Below, one piece after another: positions 40,278 to 49,560 of a DNA stretch of 64,000 nucleotides. Location of the stretch: NCBI GenBank assembly GCA_947449695.1, contig CANFST010000001.1:100666-164665 (forward strand), given 5' to 3'. The position numbers and the translations under genes are program-made. The DNA comes from Chitinophagales bacterium. GTDB lineage: Bacteria > Bacteroidota > Bacteroidia > Chitinophagales > CAIODY01. Within the stretch, counting starts at the first letter, position 1. Every line of letters starts with the position of its first letter. The notes under the pieces are model-generated. The model saw only the letters and a program-made list of their open reading frames with translations. It was not told the DNA's origin and did not search any database.

Positions 40278-43200
40278 ATGCCAAAAATCTACGACAATAT
40301 TGAAAACCACCTTACCAAAGGTTTAAACGAAACGCTCGAAGTTTCTAATCGTACTGATTTTTGTGTGGGTTATTTTAATTTAAGAGGTTGGAAAGAAGTA
40401 GCCGAAAATATTGATTCTCTTTCTGGTGAAACAATTACTGAAAACGGAAAAGAATCTCATCGAATTTGCCGCCTTTTAGTTGGGATGCAAAAAATGCCAC
40501 TAGATGTCATTCGTGATTTTTATTCTAAAAATGAAGAAGATAATATTGACAATGCCGAAGCAATAAAACTAAAGAAAAAGTTAGCACAAGAATTTAAAGA
40601 GCAATTGACAATTGGTGTACCATCCGAAGCCGATGAAAAGGCTTTACGCAAATTAAGTCAGCAAATGAAAGACAACAAAGTTGTTGTCAAATTGCATTTG
40701 CGTTATACACTACATGCAAAATTATATTTAGCTTATAGTAAAGATAAACGTGTTCCTGTTGTTGGTTTTTTAGGTAGTAGTAATTTGACATTGGCAGGGC
40801 TTGCAAAACAAGGCGAATTAAACATTGATGTTTTAGAACAAGATGCTGCAAACAAATTAGCAACATGGTTTAATGACCGATGGAAAGACCGTTGGTGTAT
40901 TGATATTACCCAAGAACTGATTGAGATAATTGATAACAGTTGGGCAGCTGATAAATTAGTTGAGCCATACCATATTTATTTAAAAATGGCTTACCATTTA
41001 TCGCAAGAAGCAAGGGCAGGTATAAATGAATTTAAGTTGCCAAAAGTTTTTCAAACTGAATTATTAGAATTTCAACAAAAAGCAGTGTTAGTGGCTGCAC
41101 ATCATTTGCATAAACGTGATGGTGTTGTAATTGGCGATGTTGTTGGTTTAGGTAAAACCATTACAGCTACTGCATTGGCAAAAATGTTCAACGATGATTT
41201 CTTTTTAGAAACATTAATTATTGCTCCAAAAAATTTAACTGAAATGTGGGAAAGCTATGCTTTCAAATATCAGTTAGGAGCTTACAAAATTATTTCGCAA
41301 AGCCAAGTTCAAAAAATTTTGCCAACACTTCGCAGGTATCGTTTAGTAATAATTGATGAAAGCCACAACTTGCGAAATGATGAAGGCAGTAGATACAGAG
41401 CCATCAAAGAATATCTAACTGAAAATGAAAGCAAAGTCATTTTGCTTTCTGCTACACCCTACAACAAAACCTATTTAGATTTATCAAATCAATTGCGTTT
41501 GTTTATTCCCGAAGATAAGGATTTAGGCATTAGTCCCGAAAGGTATATTGAGAGCATTGGCGGACAAGTTCAATTTTCAGCTAATCATACTGAAACATTT
41601 ATTCGCAGCATAAAAGCATTTGAAAAAAGTCCCTTTGCTGATGATTGGAAAGAATTAATGCGATTGTATTTAGTGCGCCGAACAAGAAGTTTTATCAAAA
41701 ATAATTATGCTGAAACTGATGAAACCAACGGTAGGAAATTTCTAACTTTTGCCGATGGCACTAAATCATATTTCCCTGATAGAATACCAAAAAGAGTAGA
41801 ATACAAATTTAATCCTTCGGATAAAAAAGACATTTACGCCAACCTTTATTCGCCCAAAGTTGTTAGCACCATCAATGGTTTAGATTTACCTCGGTATGGT
41901 TTGCAAAAGTATTTAAATCAAACTCCAACAGAAAAAGCAACTAAAGAGGAAGAGGCTTTAATGGCTAATTTGAGCCATGCTGGCAAAAGATTAATGGGTT
42001 TTTGTCGTACCAATTTATTCAAACGATTAGAGAGTAGCGGCTATTCATTTTTACTTTCATTAAGCCGACACATTTTGCGTAATTATGTTTTTGTGTATGC
42101 GCTGCAAAATCATTTACCAATTCCAATTGGCAAAAATATCACTCACAATTTAGATGAGTTTTTAGAAGATAACGACACAGATAATGAAGATAGCCAATCG
42201 AAATTATTGAAGTTCATTTTAGAAGAAGAAACTTATTTACAAAAGGCTAAAGAGTTATACAATCAATATTCAAGTGAAAGTTATATAAACCAATTCGATT
42301 GGATTAGAACAGGGTTTTTTAATGCAAAATTGCAAAGCAGTTTAATAAAAGATAGTCGAGAAATTATTTCCATTCTCAACATTGGTAAAAACTGGAATGC
42401 TGCCGATGATAGGCAACTAAATGCTTTGTACGATTTACTAACCAAAACGCATAGCACCGAAAAAATTTTAGTGTTTACACAATTTGCAGATACTGCTTAT
42501 TATCTAACTGAACATTTAAAAAACAGAGGCATTCAGAAGATTGAATGTGTAACAGGCGATGATGAAAATCCAACTGCATTTGCTCATCGTTTTAGTCCTG
42601 TGAGTAACAACAAGCCCGAAATAATTAAATCAAATCACGATTTACGCATTTTAATTACTACGGATGTTTTGAGTGAAGGACAAAATTTGCAAGATGCACA
42701 CATCATTCTCAATTACGATTTGCCGTGGGCTATTATTCGTTTAATTCAACGTGCTGGCAGGGTTGACCGTATTGGGCAAAAGGCTGAAAAAATTATTTGC
42801 TATTCTTTTTTACCCGAAGATGGGTTGGAAAAAATTATAAAATTGCGCCACACTTTAACCAAGCGCATAGAAGAAAATGCAAACGTTGTGGGCAGCGATG
42901 AAACCTTTTTTGATGGCGACCCAATAAATATTGTTGATTTATACAACGAAAAATCGGGCATTTTAGATGGTGATGAAGATGACAATGAAGTTGATTTAGC
43001 TTCTTATGCTTATCAAATTTGGAAGAATGCAACCGATGCGAATCCTGAGTTGAGTAAATTAATCCCTAACATGCCCAATGTAGTGTATGCTACCAAACAA
43101 AATACTGAAACTGCTGAAAAACAAGGTGTAATTGTATACACAAAAACTAATCAGGAAAATGATGTTTTAGCATGGATAGATGACAAACAAAAAATAATTA

Positions 43201-43649
43201 CACAATCGCAATACACTATTTTAAAAGCAGCCCATTGCACACCTAGTACCGAGCCGAAATATAAAATTGAAAAGCATCACGATTTGGTTAAAAAGGCAAT
43301 TGAATTTATCAAGGAAGAAGAAATAAATACGGGTGGTTCATTGGGTAAAAAAACGGGCGTAAAGTATCGAACATTTATGCGCTTGGATAGATATATTCGA
43401 GAGTATGAAAATACCTTGTTTGTAAACGACCAATTGAAAAAAGCAGTAGATGATATTTACAAATATCCGCTTAAAGAATATGCACGAGAAACATTAGGCA
43501 GACAATTAAAATCAGGCATTGATGATGATTCATTAGCTGCTTTAGTGGTTTCACTTCGTGAAGAAGACAAACTATGTATCATTAACGATGATGAAAACCA
43601 TTTGAAAGATTTGCAAATTATTTGCTCATTAGGATTAACCAACAACTAA
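40278..43649 (+). CDS. PLD-like nuclease domain + SNF2/DEAD helicase
   Basis: LHAKLYL...GFLGSSNLTLAGL; GDVVGLGKTITA; LVIIDESHNLRN; ITTDVLSEGQNLQDA; QRAGRVDRIGQ. Confidence 0.92.
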   Translation: MPKIYDNIENHLTKGLNETLEVSNRTDFCVGYFNLRGWKEVAENIDSLSGETITENGKESHRICRLLVGMQKMPLDVIRDFYSKNEEDNIDNAEAIKLKKKLAQEFKEQLTIGVPSEADEKALRKLSQQMKDNKVVVKLHLRYTLHAKLYLAYSKDKRVPVVGFLGSSNLTLAGLAKQGELNIDVLEQDAANKLATWFNDRWKDRWCIDITQELIEIIDNSWAADKLVEPYHIYLKMAYHLSQEARAGINEFKLPKVFQTELLEFQQKAVLVAAHHLHKRDGVVIGDVVGLGKTITATALAKMFNDDFFLETLIIAPKNLTEMWESYAFKYQLGAYKIISQSQVQKILPTLRRYRLVIIDESHNLRNDEGSRYRAIKEYLTENESKVILLSATPYNKTYLDLSNQLRLFIPEDKDLGISPERYIESIGGQVQFSANHTETFIRSIKAFEKSPFADDWKELMRLYLVRRTRSFIKNNYAETDETNGRKFLTFADGTKSYFPDRIPKRVEYKFNPSDKKDIYANLYSPKVVSTINGLDLPRYGLQKYLNQTPTEKATKEEEALMANLSHAGKRLMGFCRTNLFKRLESSGYSFLLSLSRHILRNYVFVYALQNHLPIPIGKNITHNLDEFLEDNDTDNEDSQSKLLKFILEEETYLQKAKELYNQYSSESYINQFDWIRTGFFNAKLQSSLIKDSREIISILNIGKNWNAADDRQLNALYDLLTKTHSTEKILVFTQFADTAYYLTEHLKNRGIQKIECVTGDDENPTAFAHRFSPVSNNKPEIIKSNHDLRILITTDVLSEGQNLQDAHIILNYDLPWAIIRLIQRAGRVDRIGQKAEKIICYSFLPEDGLEKIIKLRHTLTKRIEENANVVGSDETFFDGDPINIVDLYNEKSGILDGDEDDNEVDLASYAYQIWKNATDANPELSKLIPNMPNVVYATKQNTETAEKQGVIVYTKTNQENDVLAWIDDKQKIITQSQYTILKAAHCTPSTEPKYKIEKHHDLVKKAIEFIKEEEINTGGSLGKKTGVKYRTFMRLDRYIREYENTLFVNDQLKKAVDDIYKYPLKEYARETLGRQLKSGIDDDSLAALVVSLREEDKLCIINDDENHLKDLQIICSLGLTNN

Positions 43650-43657
43650 AATTTACT

Positions 43658-46600
43658 ATGCTAAATATCGAAAGCACAAGAAACTATTTGCAGCAATTTG
43701 ATTTTAAAACTTTGTTCATCGAAGAGTTAGGATGGAACAATCCTGCCAATAAAAATAACTTCCCTTTTCAAACCAAAGATGGTCAATTTTATCGCAAAGC
43801 TATTGCGGAACTTTCAGGTGCTACAGTTTATGAAATAACAACTGATGATGGTTCAATTCCTGATAGAAAAATTCGTGAAACCATTTCAAAGGAAATCCAA
43901 AAAATCAATTTTGAACACATCCTTATTTTTGTTGACAAAGACCGTACACAAACCATTTGGCGATGGATTAAAAAACAGGATAAAAAGAATTTATCTCGTG
44001 AACATTATTTTTCAACTGGTCAAACAGGCGATTTATTTATTGCCAAACTATCCAGCTTATTGGTTGATTTAAGTGAAATTGAAAACGATATTACCATTAC
44101 AGATGTCGCAAAAAAAATTCAACATGCACTCGATTTAGAAACCGTTACCAAAGCCTTTTTCAAAGAATATCAAAACCAGTTTGTGGTATTTTTAGATTTA
44201 ATTCAAGGCATTGATAACGATGCAGACCGTCGCTGGTATGCTTCTGTTATTTTAGATAGATTGATGTTCATTTACTTTTTGCAAGAAAAAGGATTTATTG
44301 ACAATGGCGATAGAGATTATCTGTACAACAAACTAAAACAAACCAAAAAAACTCTTGGTGTAAATCATTACTACAAAACATTTTTACACAAATTATTTTT
44401 TGAAGGATTTGCAAAACCCGAAGAAGAAAGAAGTAAAGAAACAAATGCACTTTTAGGTAAAGTAGTTTATTTGAATGGCGGTTTGTTTTTACCTCACAAA
44501 ATCGAAAAAAAATATCCCAATATTTCAATTCCTGATATTGCTTTTGAAAACCTTTTAAAATCTGACGAACCGAAAGGGTTGTTTGAACAATTTAGTTGGA
44601 GCTTAGATGATACTCCAGGCGGAAAGGATGATGAAATCAACCCTGATGTATTGGGCTATATTTTTGAAAAATACATCAACCAAAAGGCTTTTGGGGCTTA
44701 TTATACCCGAACTGAAATCACAGAATATTTGTGTGAGCAAACCATTTACAAACTCATTTTAGATGCTGTAAATCAACCCGAAATTGATGATGAGTTATTG
44801 GCAAAAGCTAAAATTCCCAAAGCAAAGCATTACGATTCTGTCGAAGAGCTTTTAATAAAATTAGATGCGGCTACTTGCAAAAAATTAATTTATGGCGATA
44901 ATGCAGTGTTGCCCAATTTAAGCCTGCTCGACCCTGCTTGTGGTAGTGGTGCATTTTTGGTGGCTGCCATGAAAACGCTGATAAATGTATATGCTGCCAT
45001 ATTGGGCAAGATTGAATTTTTGGGCGATAAAAATTTGATTCAGTGGAAAAAGGGAATTGAAAAAGACCATCCAAGCATCAATTATTTCATCAAAAAACAA
45101 ATCATCACCAACAATTTATATGGTGTTGATATAATGGAAGAAGCTACTGAAATAGCCAAGTTGCGGCTGTTTTTGGCTTTGGTAAGCAGCGCACATACGG
45201 TGGAGCAATTAGAACCATTGCCTAATATTGATTTCAATATTATGAGTGGCAATTCATTGATTGGTATGATGAGGGTTGATGCCAATCAATTCAACAGGTT
45301 GGTAAATACTTCGGGCAAAAAGCCCAAAGGGAAAGTGTTGCAAAAAGAAAATATTTTTGACAAAGAAGTGATAGTAGGCAACCTATTTGCCGAAGAAAAT
45401 GCAAAAGGCTATCAACAATTAATAAATGAAAAAGAAGCCGCCATTAGTGCTTATAAAAATGCGAAAGGATTGGGTAGTGCAGGCTTACAAGATTTAAGAG
45501 ATAGCATACAAAAACAAGAAAATGAAGCCAACAAAATTTTGAACGAATTATTGTTAGAAGAATTTAACAACCTTAAAATAAAATATGAGCAAGTTACATG
45601 GGATGATGAAAAACAAAAAGAAGGCAAACCAAATAAGCGACCGCTTGAATTAGCTGATATAGAATCACTTGAACCGTTTCATTGGGGCTATGAATTTTCG
45701 GATATTTTTAGAAAGAAAAATGGTTTTGATGCTATTATTACTAATCCACCGTGGGAAGTTTTTCAAACAAATGAAAAAGAATTTTTTCAGCAGTTTGATA
45801 AAAAAATTACAAAGAAGAAATTGAGGATTGAGGATTGGGAACAAAATAGAAACGAATTAATGGCAGATGAAGAAATCAAAAATGCTTGGCTGCAATATTC
45901 AAGTAAATATCCTCATCAATGGGCTTATTTAAAAAATTCACCGCAGTATAAAAATCAAATTTCGGTTGTTAACGGTAAAGCAATTGGAAACAAACCAAAT
46001 TTGTATTGTTTATTTACCGAACAATCTCGAAACCTTTTAAAAAACGGTGGTTATTGTGGTATTGTTATTCCAAGCGGCATATACACTGATTTAGGAACAA
46101 AAAAACTTCGTGAAATGTTATTTGATGAAAATAAAATCACTGGTCTTTTTTGTTTTGAAAACAGAAAAGAAATTTTTGAAAATGTGCATCGTAGCTTTAA
46201 GTTTGTTGTCCTAAGTTTTGAGAAGGGAAGCAATTCTTCAAAATTTCCCTCATCATTTATGCGGCTCGATGTAGAAGAACTTCAGAATTTTCCTCAATAT
46301 GGTTCGATAAATATTTCCGTTGATTTAATAAAAAAATTGAGTCCAGATAGTTTTTCAATTATTGAATTTAAAACAGAACAAGAAGTTAAAATTGCTGAAT
46401 CAATAGCTCAATTCCCATTGTTGTCTGGCTTTAGCAAAGGTTGGGATTTAGAATTATATGGTGAAGAAATGAACATGACCCGTTCAGCAGATAGTTTTTT
46501 AACACATCCTACAAAATTTGTTTTGTATGAAGGAGGCATGATTTGGCATTTTACAAACACATTTGACCAACCTCGATACTTTATCAATGAAGCATCCATA

Positions 46601-47776
46601 AAGGAAGATTTTTTAAGCAAACGAGTAAAACGAATTGGAGTAGCGGATACACAAGTTAAACGCCGTCCTAAAGATTTAAAAAATGATTATGAAGCTTACC
46701 GTTTAGCTATCCGTAAGATTGCATCAAATACAAATGAGCGAACACTAATTACAACTGTTATTCCACCTAATTCAATTGCTGGTAATTCCCTTACTGTAAA
46801 TTTCCCATTCAAGCATGATTATGAAAAATACAATGAGCTTAACTACAGCGGAAATGATTTGATTTTACTTTCATCAATTCTAAATAGTTATGTGGCAGAT
46901 TATATTTTGCGTTCAAGGGTAACCACAAACCTTAACCTCTTTTTTCTTTATCAACTTCCAGTTCCTCGATTAAAGTCAACAGATAAATGGTATAAACCTA
47001 TTGTAGAACGGGCATCAAAATTAATTTGCACCTCTGCTGAATTTGCTGCCTTGTGGGAAGAGGTAATGAAAACGAAATGGAATGAAAAATTAGCAGCCAC
47101 CGAAGAAACAGAACGCAATAAATTAAGAGCTGAATTGGATGGCATCATTGCTCATATTTATGGCTTAAATCAAGATGAATTGGAATACATACTTTCAACA
47201 TTTCCAATTGTGGCTGCATCGCAAAAACAAATGGTATTGGAAGAATATAAAAAAATTGCTCCACAATTTTCAAATACAAAAACAGAAGATTGGGATGCTG
47301 CTTTGCAAAATGGCGAAAGCCCTACAGTTGAATACAAATCAACACTTCGGGTTGATTTAAAAACCAACAACCCTGAAAAGCATATTGAAAACAGTGTGGT
47401 AAAAACTTTAGCTGCATTTCTAAATTCACAAGGTGGCACATTGTTAATTGGTGTGGCTGATGATAAAACCATATTGGGTTTAGATACTGATTTTAATTCG
47501 TTTTCAAAAGCTGATAAATTAGATGAGTTTCAAAAACACTTTGATAATTTGATTCAAAAATCAATGGGTAACCACATACATCATTATTTAAAATTGGAGT
47601 TTCCAACCATTGCTGATAAAACAATTTGCAGCATCACCATTAAAGAAAAAAGTGCCGAGCCAGTTTATGTGCTGGATGAAAACAATCAAGAAAAGTTTTT
47701 CATTCGCCGCCAAGCATCCACCGTTGATTTAAAAACCAGCGAAACAACTAAATACGTAAAAGAGCATTGGAAATGA
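43658..47776 (+). CDS. Eco57I-type N6-adenine DNA methyltransferase with C-terminal AlbA_2 (Schlafen-like) domain
   Basis: LLDPACGSGAFLVAAM; ITNPPWEVFQ; C-terminal PTVEYKSTLRVDLKTNNPEKHIENSVVKTLAAFLNSQGGTLLIGVADDKTILGLD. Confidence 0.92.
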   Translation: MLNIESTRNYLQQFDFKTLFIEELGWNNPANKNNFPFQTKDGQFYRKAIAELSGATVYEITTDDGSIPDRKIRETISKEIQKINFEHILIFVDKDRTQTIWRWIKKQDKKNLSREHYFSTGQTGDLFIAKLSSLLVDLSEIENDITITDVAKKIQHALDLETVTKAFFKEYQNQFVVFLDLIQGIDNDADRRWYASVILDRLMFIYFLQEKGFIDNGDRDYLYNKLKQTKKTLGVNHYYKTFLHKLFFEGFAKPEEERSKETNALLGKVVYLNGGLFLPHKIEKKYPNISIPDIAFENLLKSDEPKGLFEQFSWSLDDTPGGKDDEINPDVLGYIFEKYINQKAFGAYYTRTEITEYLCEQTIYKLILDAVNQPEIDDELLAKAKIPKAKHYDSVEELLIKLDAATCKKLIYGDNAVLPNLSLLDPACGSGAFLVAAMKTLINVYAAILGKIEFLGDKNLIQWKKGIEKDHPSINYFIKKQIITNNLYGVDIMEEATEIAKLRLFLALVSSAHTVEQLEPLPNIDFNIMSGNSLIGMMRVDANQFNRLVNTSGKKPKGKVLQKENIFDKEVIVGNLFAEENAKGYQQLINEKEAAISAYKNAKGLGSAGLQDLRDSIQKQENEANKILNELLLEEFNNLKIKYEQVTWDDEKQKEGKPNKRPLELADIESLEPFHWGYEFSDIFRKKNGFDAIITNPPWEVFQTNEKEFFQQFDKKITKKKLRIEDWEQNRNELMADEEIKNAWLQYSSKYPHQWAYLKNSPQYKNQISVVNGKAIGNKPNLYCLFTEQSRNLLKNGGYCGIVIPSGIYTDLGTKKLREMLFDENKITGLFCFENRKEIFENVHRSFKFVVLSFEKGSNSSKFPSSFMRLDVEELQNFPQYGSINISVDLIKKLSPDSFSIIEFKTEQEVKIAESIAQFPLLSGFSKGWDLELYGEEMNMTRSADSFLTHPTKFVLYEGGMIWHFTNTFDQPRYFINEASIKEDFLSKRVKRIGVADTQVKRRPKDLKNDYEAYRLAIRKIASNTNERTLITTVIPPNSIAGNSLTVNFPFKHDYEKYNELNYSGNDLILLSSILNSYVADYILRSRVTTNLNLFFLYQLPVPRLKSTDKWYKPIVERASKLICTSAEFAALWEEVMKTKWNEKLAATEETERNKLRAELDGIIAHIYGLNQDELEYILSTFPIVAASQKQMVLEEYKKIAPQFSNTKTEDWDAALQNGESPTVEYKSTLRVDLKTNNPEKHIENSVVKTLAAFLNSQGGTLLIGVADDKTILGLDTDFNSFSKADKLDEFQKHFDNLIQKSMGNHIHHYLKLEFPTIADKTICSITIKEKSAEPVYVLDENNQEKFFIRRQASTVDLKTSETTKYVKEHWK

Positions 47777-47800
47777 AATTTAAAAACTGAAAAGTATTTT

Positions 47801-49489
47801 ATGAGTCTTCAATTAAATAAATACCAAAGCATCTTAAATGGTCTTAAAGATAAAATTCGCCATGCTCGATTAAAAGCTGCTGTTACTGCCAATACCCAGC
47901 TATTAGCTATTTATTGGGAAATAGGAACAGCCATTATTGAGCAACAAAAAGAAGAAGGTTGGGGAGCTAAAACAATAGAAAGATTATCAGTTGATTTGCG
48001 AACTGAATTTAGCGACATGAAAGGTTTGTCGGCTCGAAACCTGCGCTACATGAGAGAGTTTGCCAAATCGTATCCTCATTTTTCAATTTTGCAACCAGTG
48101 GCTGCAAAATTGCCAAACACAAAAAAATTAACACAATCAATTATGCAACCAGCGGTTGCACAATTACCCAAAGCAAAAAAATCGAAAATAGAAGTTGATA
48201 TTTTGCAGCCGCTGATTATAAAAATTCCTTGGACACACCACACCATTATTTTAGATAGAATTAAAAACAAAGAAGAACGATTTTTTTATTTGCAACAAAC
48301 GGTTGGAAATGGTTGGAGCAAAAGTGTTTTGTCGTTACAAATCGACAACAAACTTTATCAACGTCAAGGTAAATCCATCAACAATTTTGAAAACACATTA
48401 CCAGCCATTGATTCGGATTTAGCAAAAGAAACTTTTAAAAATCCATACTTGTTTGATTTTTTGGCAATGGGTGAAAAAATGCAGGAACGAGATTTTGAAA
48501 AGGCATTATTGCAACATCTGAAAGCCTTTATGTTGGAGCTAGGTAAAGGTTTTGCTTATGTAGGCAATCAAAAAAACATAGTTGTAAATGGCGATGATTT
48601 TTTCTTAGACCTGCTATTTTATAATTACAATTTACACTGCTTTGTGGTTTTTGAATTAAAAATTGGCGACTTTAAACCAGAGTATGCAGGCAAGCTGAAT
48701 TTTTATGTAAATACCATTAATGCACAGTTGAAAAGTGAAATCGATAAGCCAACCATTGGCGTATTGCTTTGTAAAACACCTAATGAAACAGTCATAAAAT
48801 ATTCACTTCAAAATATTGATGCCCCAATTGGTGTGTCGGATTATAAATTAGCCAACGCATTGCCTCAACAATTAAAAGCAGAAATGCCAACCATTGAAGA
48901 ATTGGAAAAGGAAATCGAGGAAGAATACAATGAACTGAAAAGCCCATCGCAAAAGCGATTTGATGCATTGAAAGAAAAATTAGGGCAATTAAAAAATGAA
49001 GAAATAAAGCAGACCGCCACTACACCAATTTTGTTTGAAATAATTGATAAAAGCCTTGTGCCTTTATTTAGTGCATTAATCAATCGGCTAAATACTTTGA
49101 GCGAATATTTTGTGTCAACCGATTACTATTGGCAGGGCAAAGACCATAAAAATGTGGATGAAAAACAATGGTTAGAGAATTGGAAAAATGAAGATTTTTT
49201 AAGAAAGACCTTTGAGCTTGAATTTACTTATCGTATGCATGGATTTAAAAAAGCAGGTACTGAAGCATTTGGTTTATTCATAGGACTTAAAATAAGAATC
49301 GATACTTATTGGTATGGTTTTTCAGTTGTGAACTATAACAACCAAGAACCAATTTTAAAGAAATTGTATCACGAACAACTTACACAACAAGATATTCAAG
49401 CCCTTGTAGAAACTGTTTTTGATTTTGCCTTAGCAGATATTGAAAAACGGATAGAGTGGATTAATGAAGACAAAAACAGAAAAAAATAA
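47801..49489 (+). CDS. DUF1016 (YhcG-like PDDEXK nuclease) protein with C-terminal DUF4268-like domain
   Basis: LLAIYWEIGTAIIEQQKEEGWGAKTIERLSVDLRTEFSDMKGLSARNLRYMREF; FFLDLLFYNYNLHCFVVFELKIGDFKPEYAGKLNFYV; YYWQGKDHKNVDEKQWLENW. Confidence 0.88.
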   Translation: MSLQLNKYQSILNGLKDKIRHARLKAAVTANTQLLAIYWEIGTAIIEQQKEEGWGAKTIERLSVDLRTEFSDMKGLSARNLRYMREFAKSYPHFSILQPVAAKLPNTKKLTQSIMQPAVAQLPKAKKSKIEVDILQPLIIKIPWTHHTIILDRIKNKEERFFYLQQTVGNGWSKSVLSLQIDNKLYQRQGKSINNFENTLPAIDSDLAKETFKNPYLFDFLAMGEKMQERDFEKALLQHLKAFMLELGKGFAYVGNQKNIVVNGDDFFLDLLFYNYNLHCFVVFELKIGDFKPEYAGKLNFYVNTINAQLKSEIDKPTIGVLLCKTPNETVIKYSLQNIDAPIGVSDYKLANALPQQLKAEMPTIEELEKEIEEEYNELKSPSQKRFDALKEKLGQLKNEEIKQTATTPILFEIIDKSLVPLFSALINRLNTLSEYFVSTDYYWQGKDHKNVDEKQWLENWKNEDFLRKTFELEFTYRMHGFKKAGTEAFGLFIGLKIRIDTYWYGFSVVNYNNQEPILKKLYHEQLTQQDIQALVETVFDFALADIEKRIEWINEDKNRKK

Positions 49490-49560
49490 CTTCAAATTTT
49501 CGGCAGTAAAAGGAGTTTGCTGCCGATTTATAGAGTTGAAAATAAAACGAAGAAACAACT

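Noticed and set aside
40278-49489. Assignment to DISARM or BREX
   Set aside because: PLD, helicase and MTase domains are present, but no DUF1998 (DrmB), DrmA, PglZ, BrxL or BrxC-like gene is visible.
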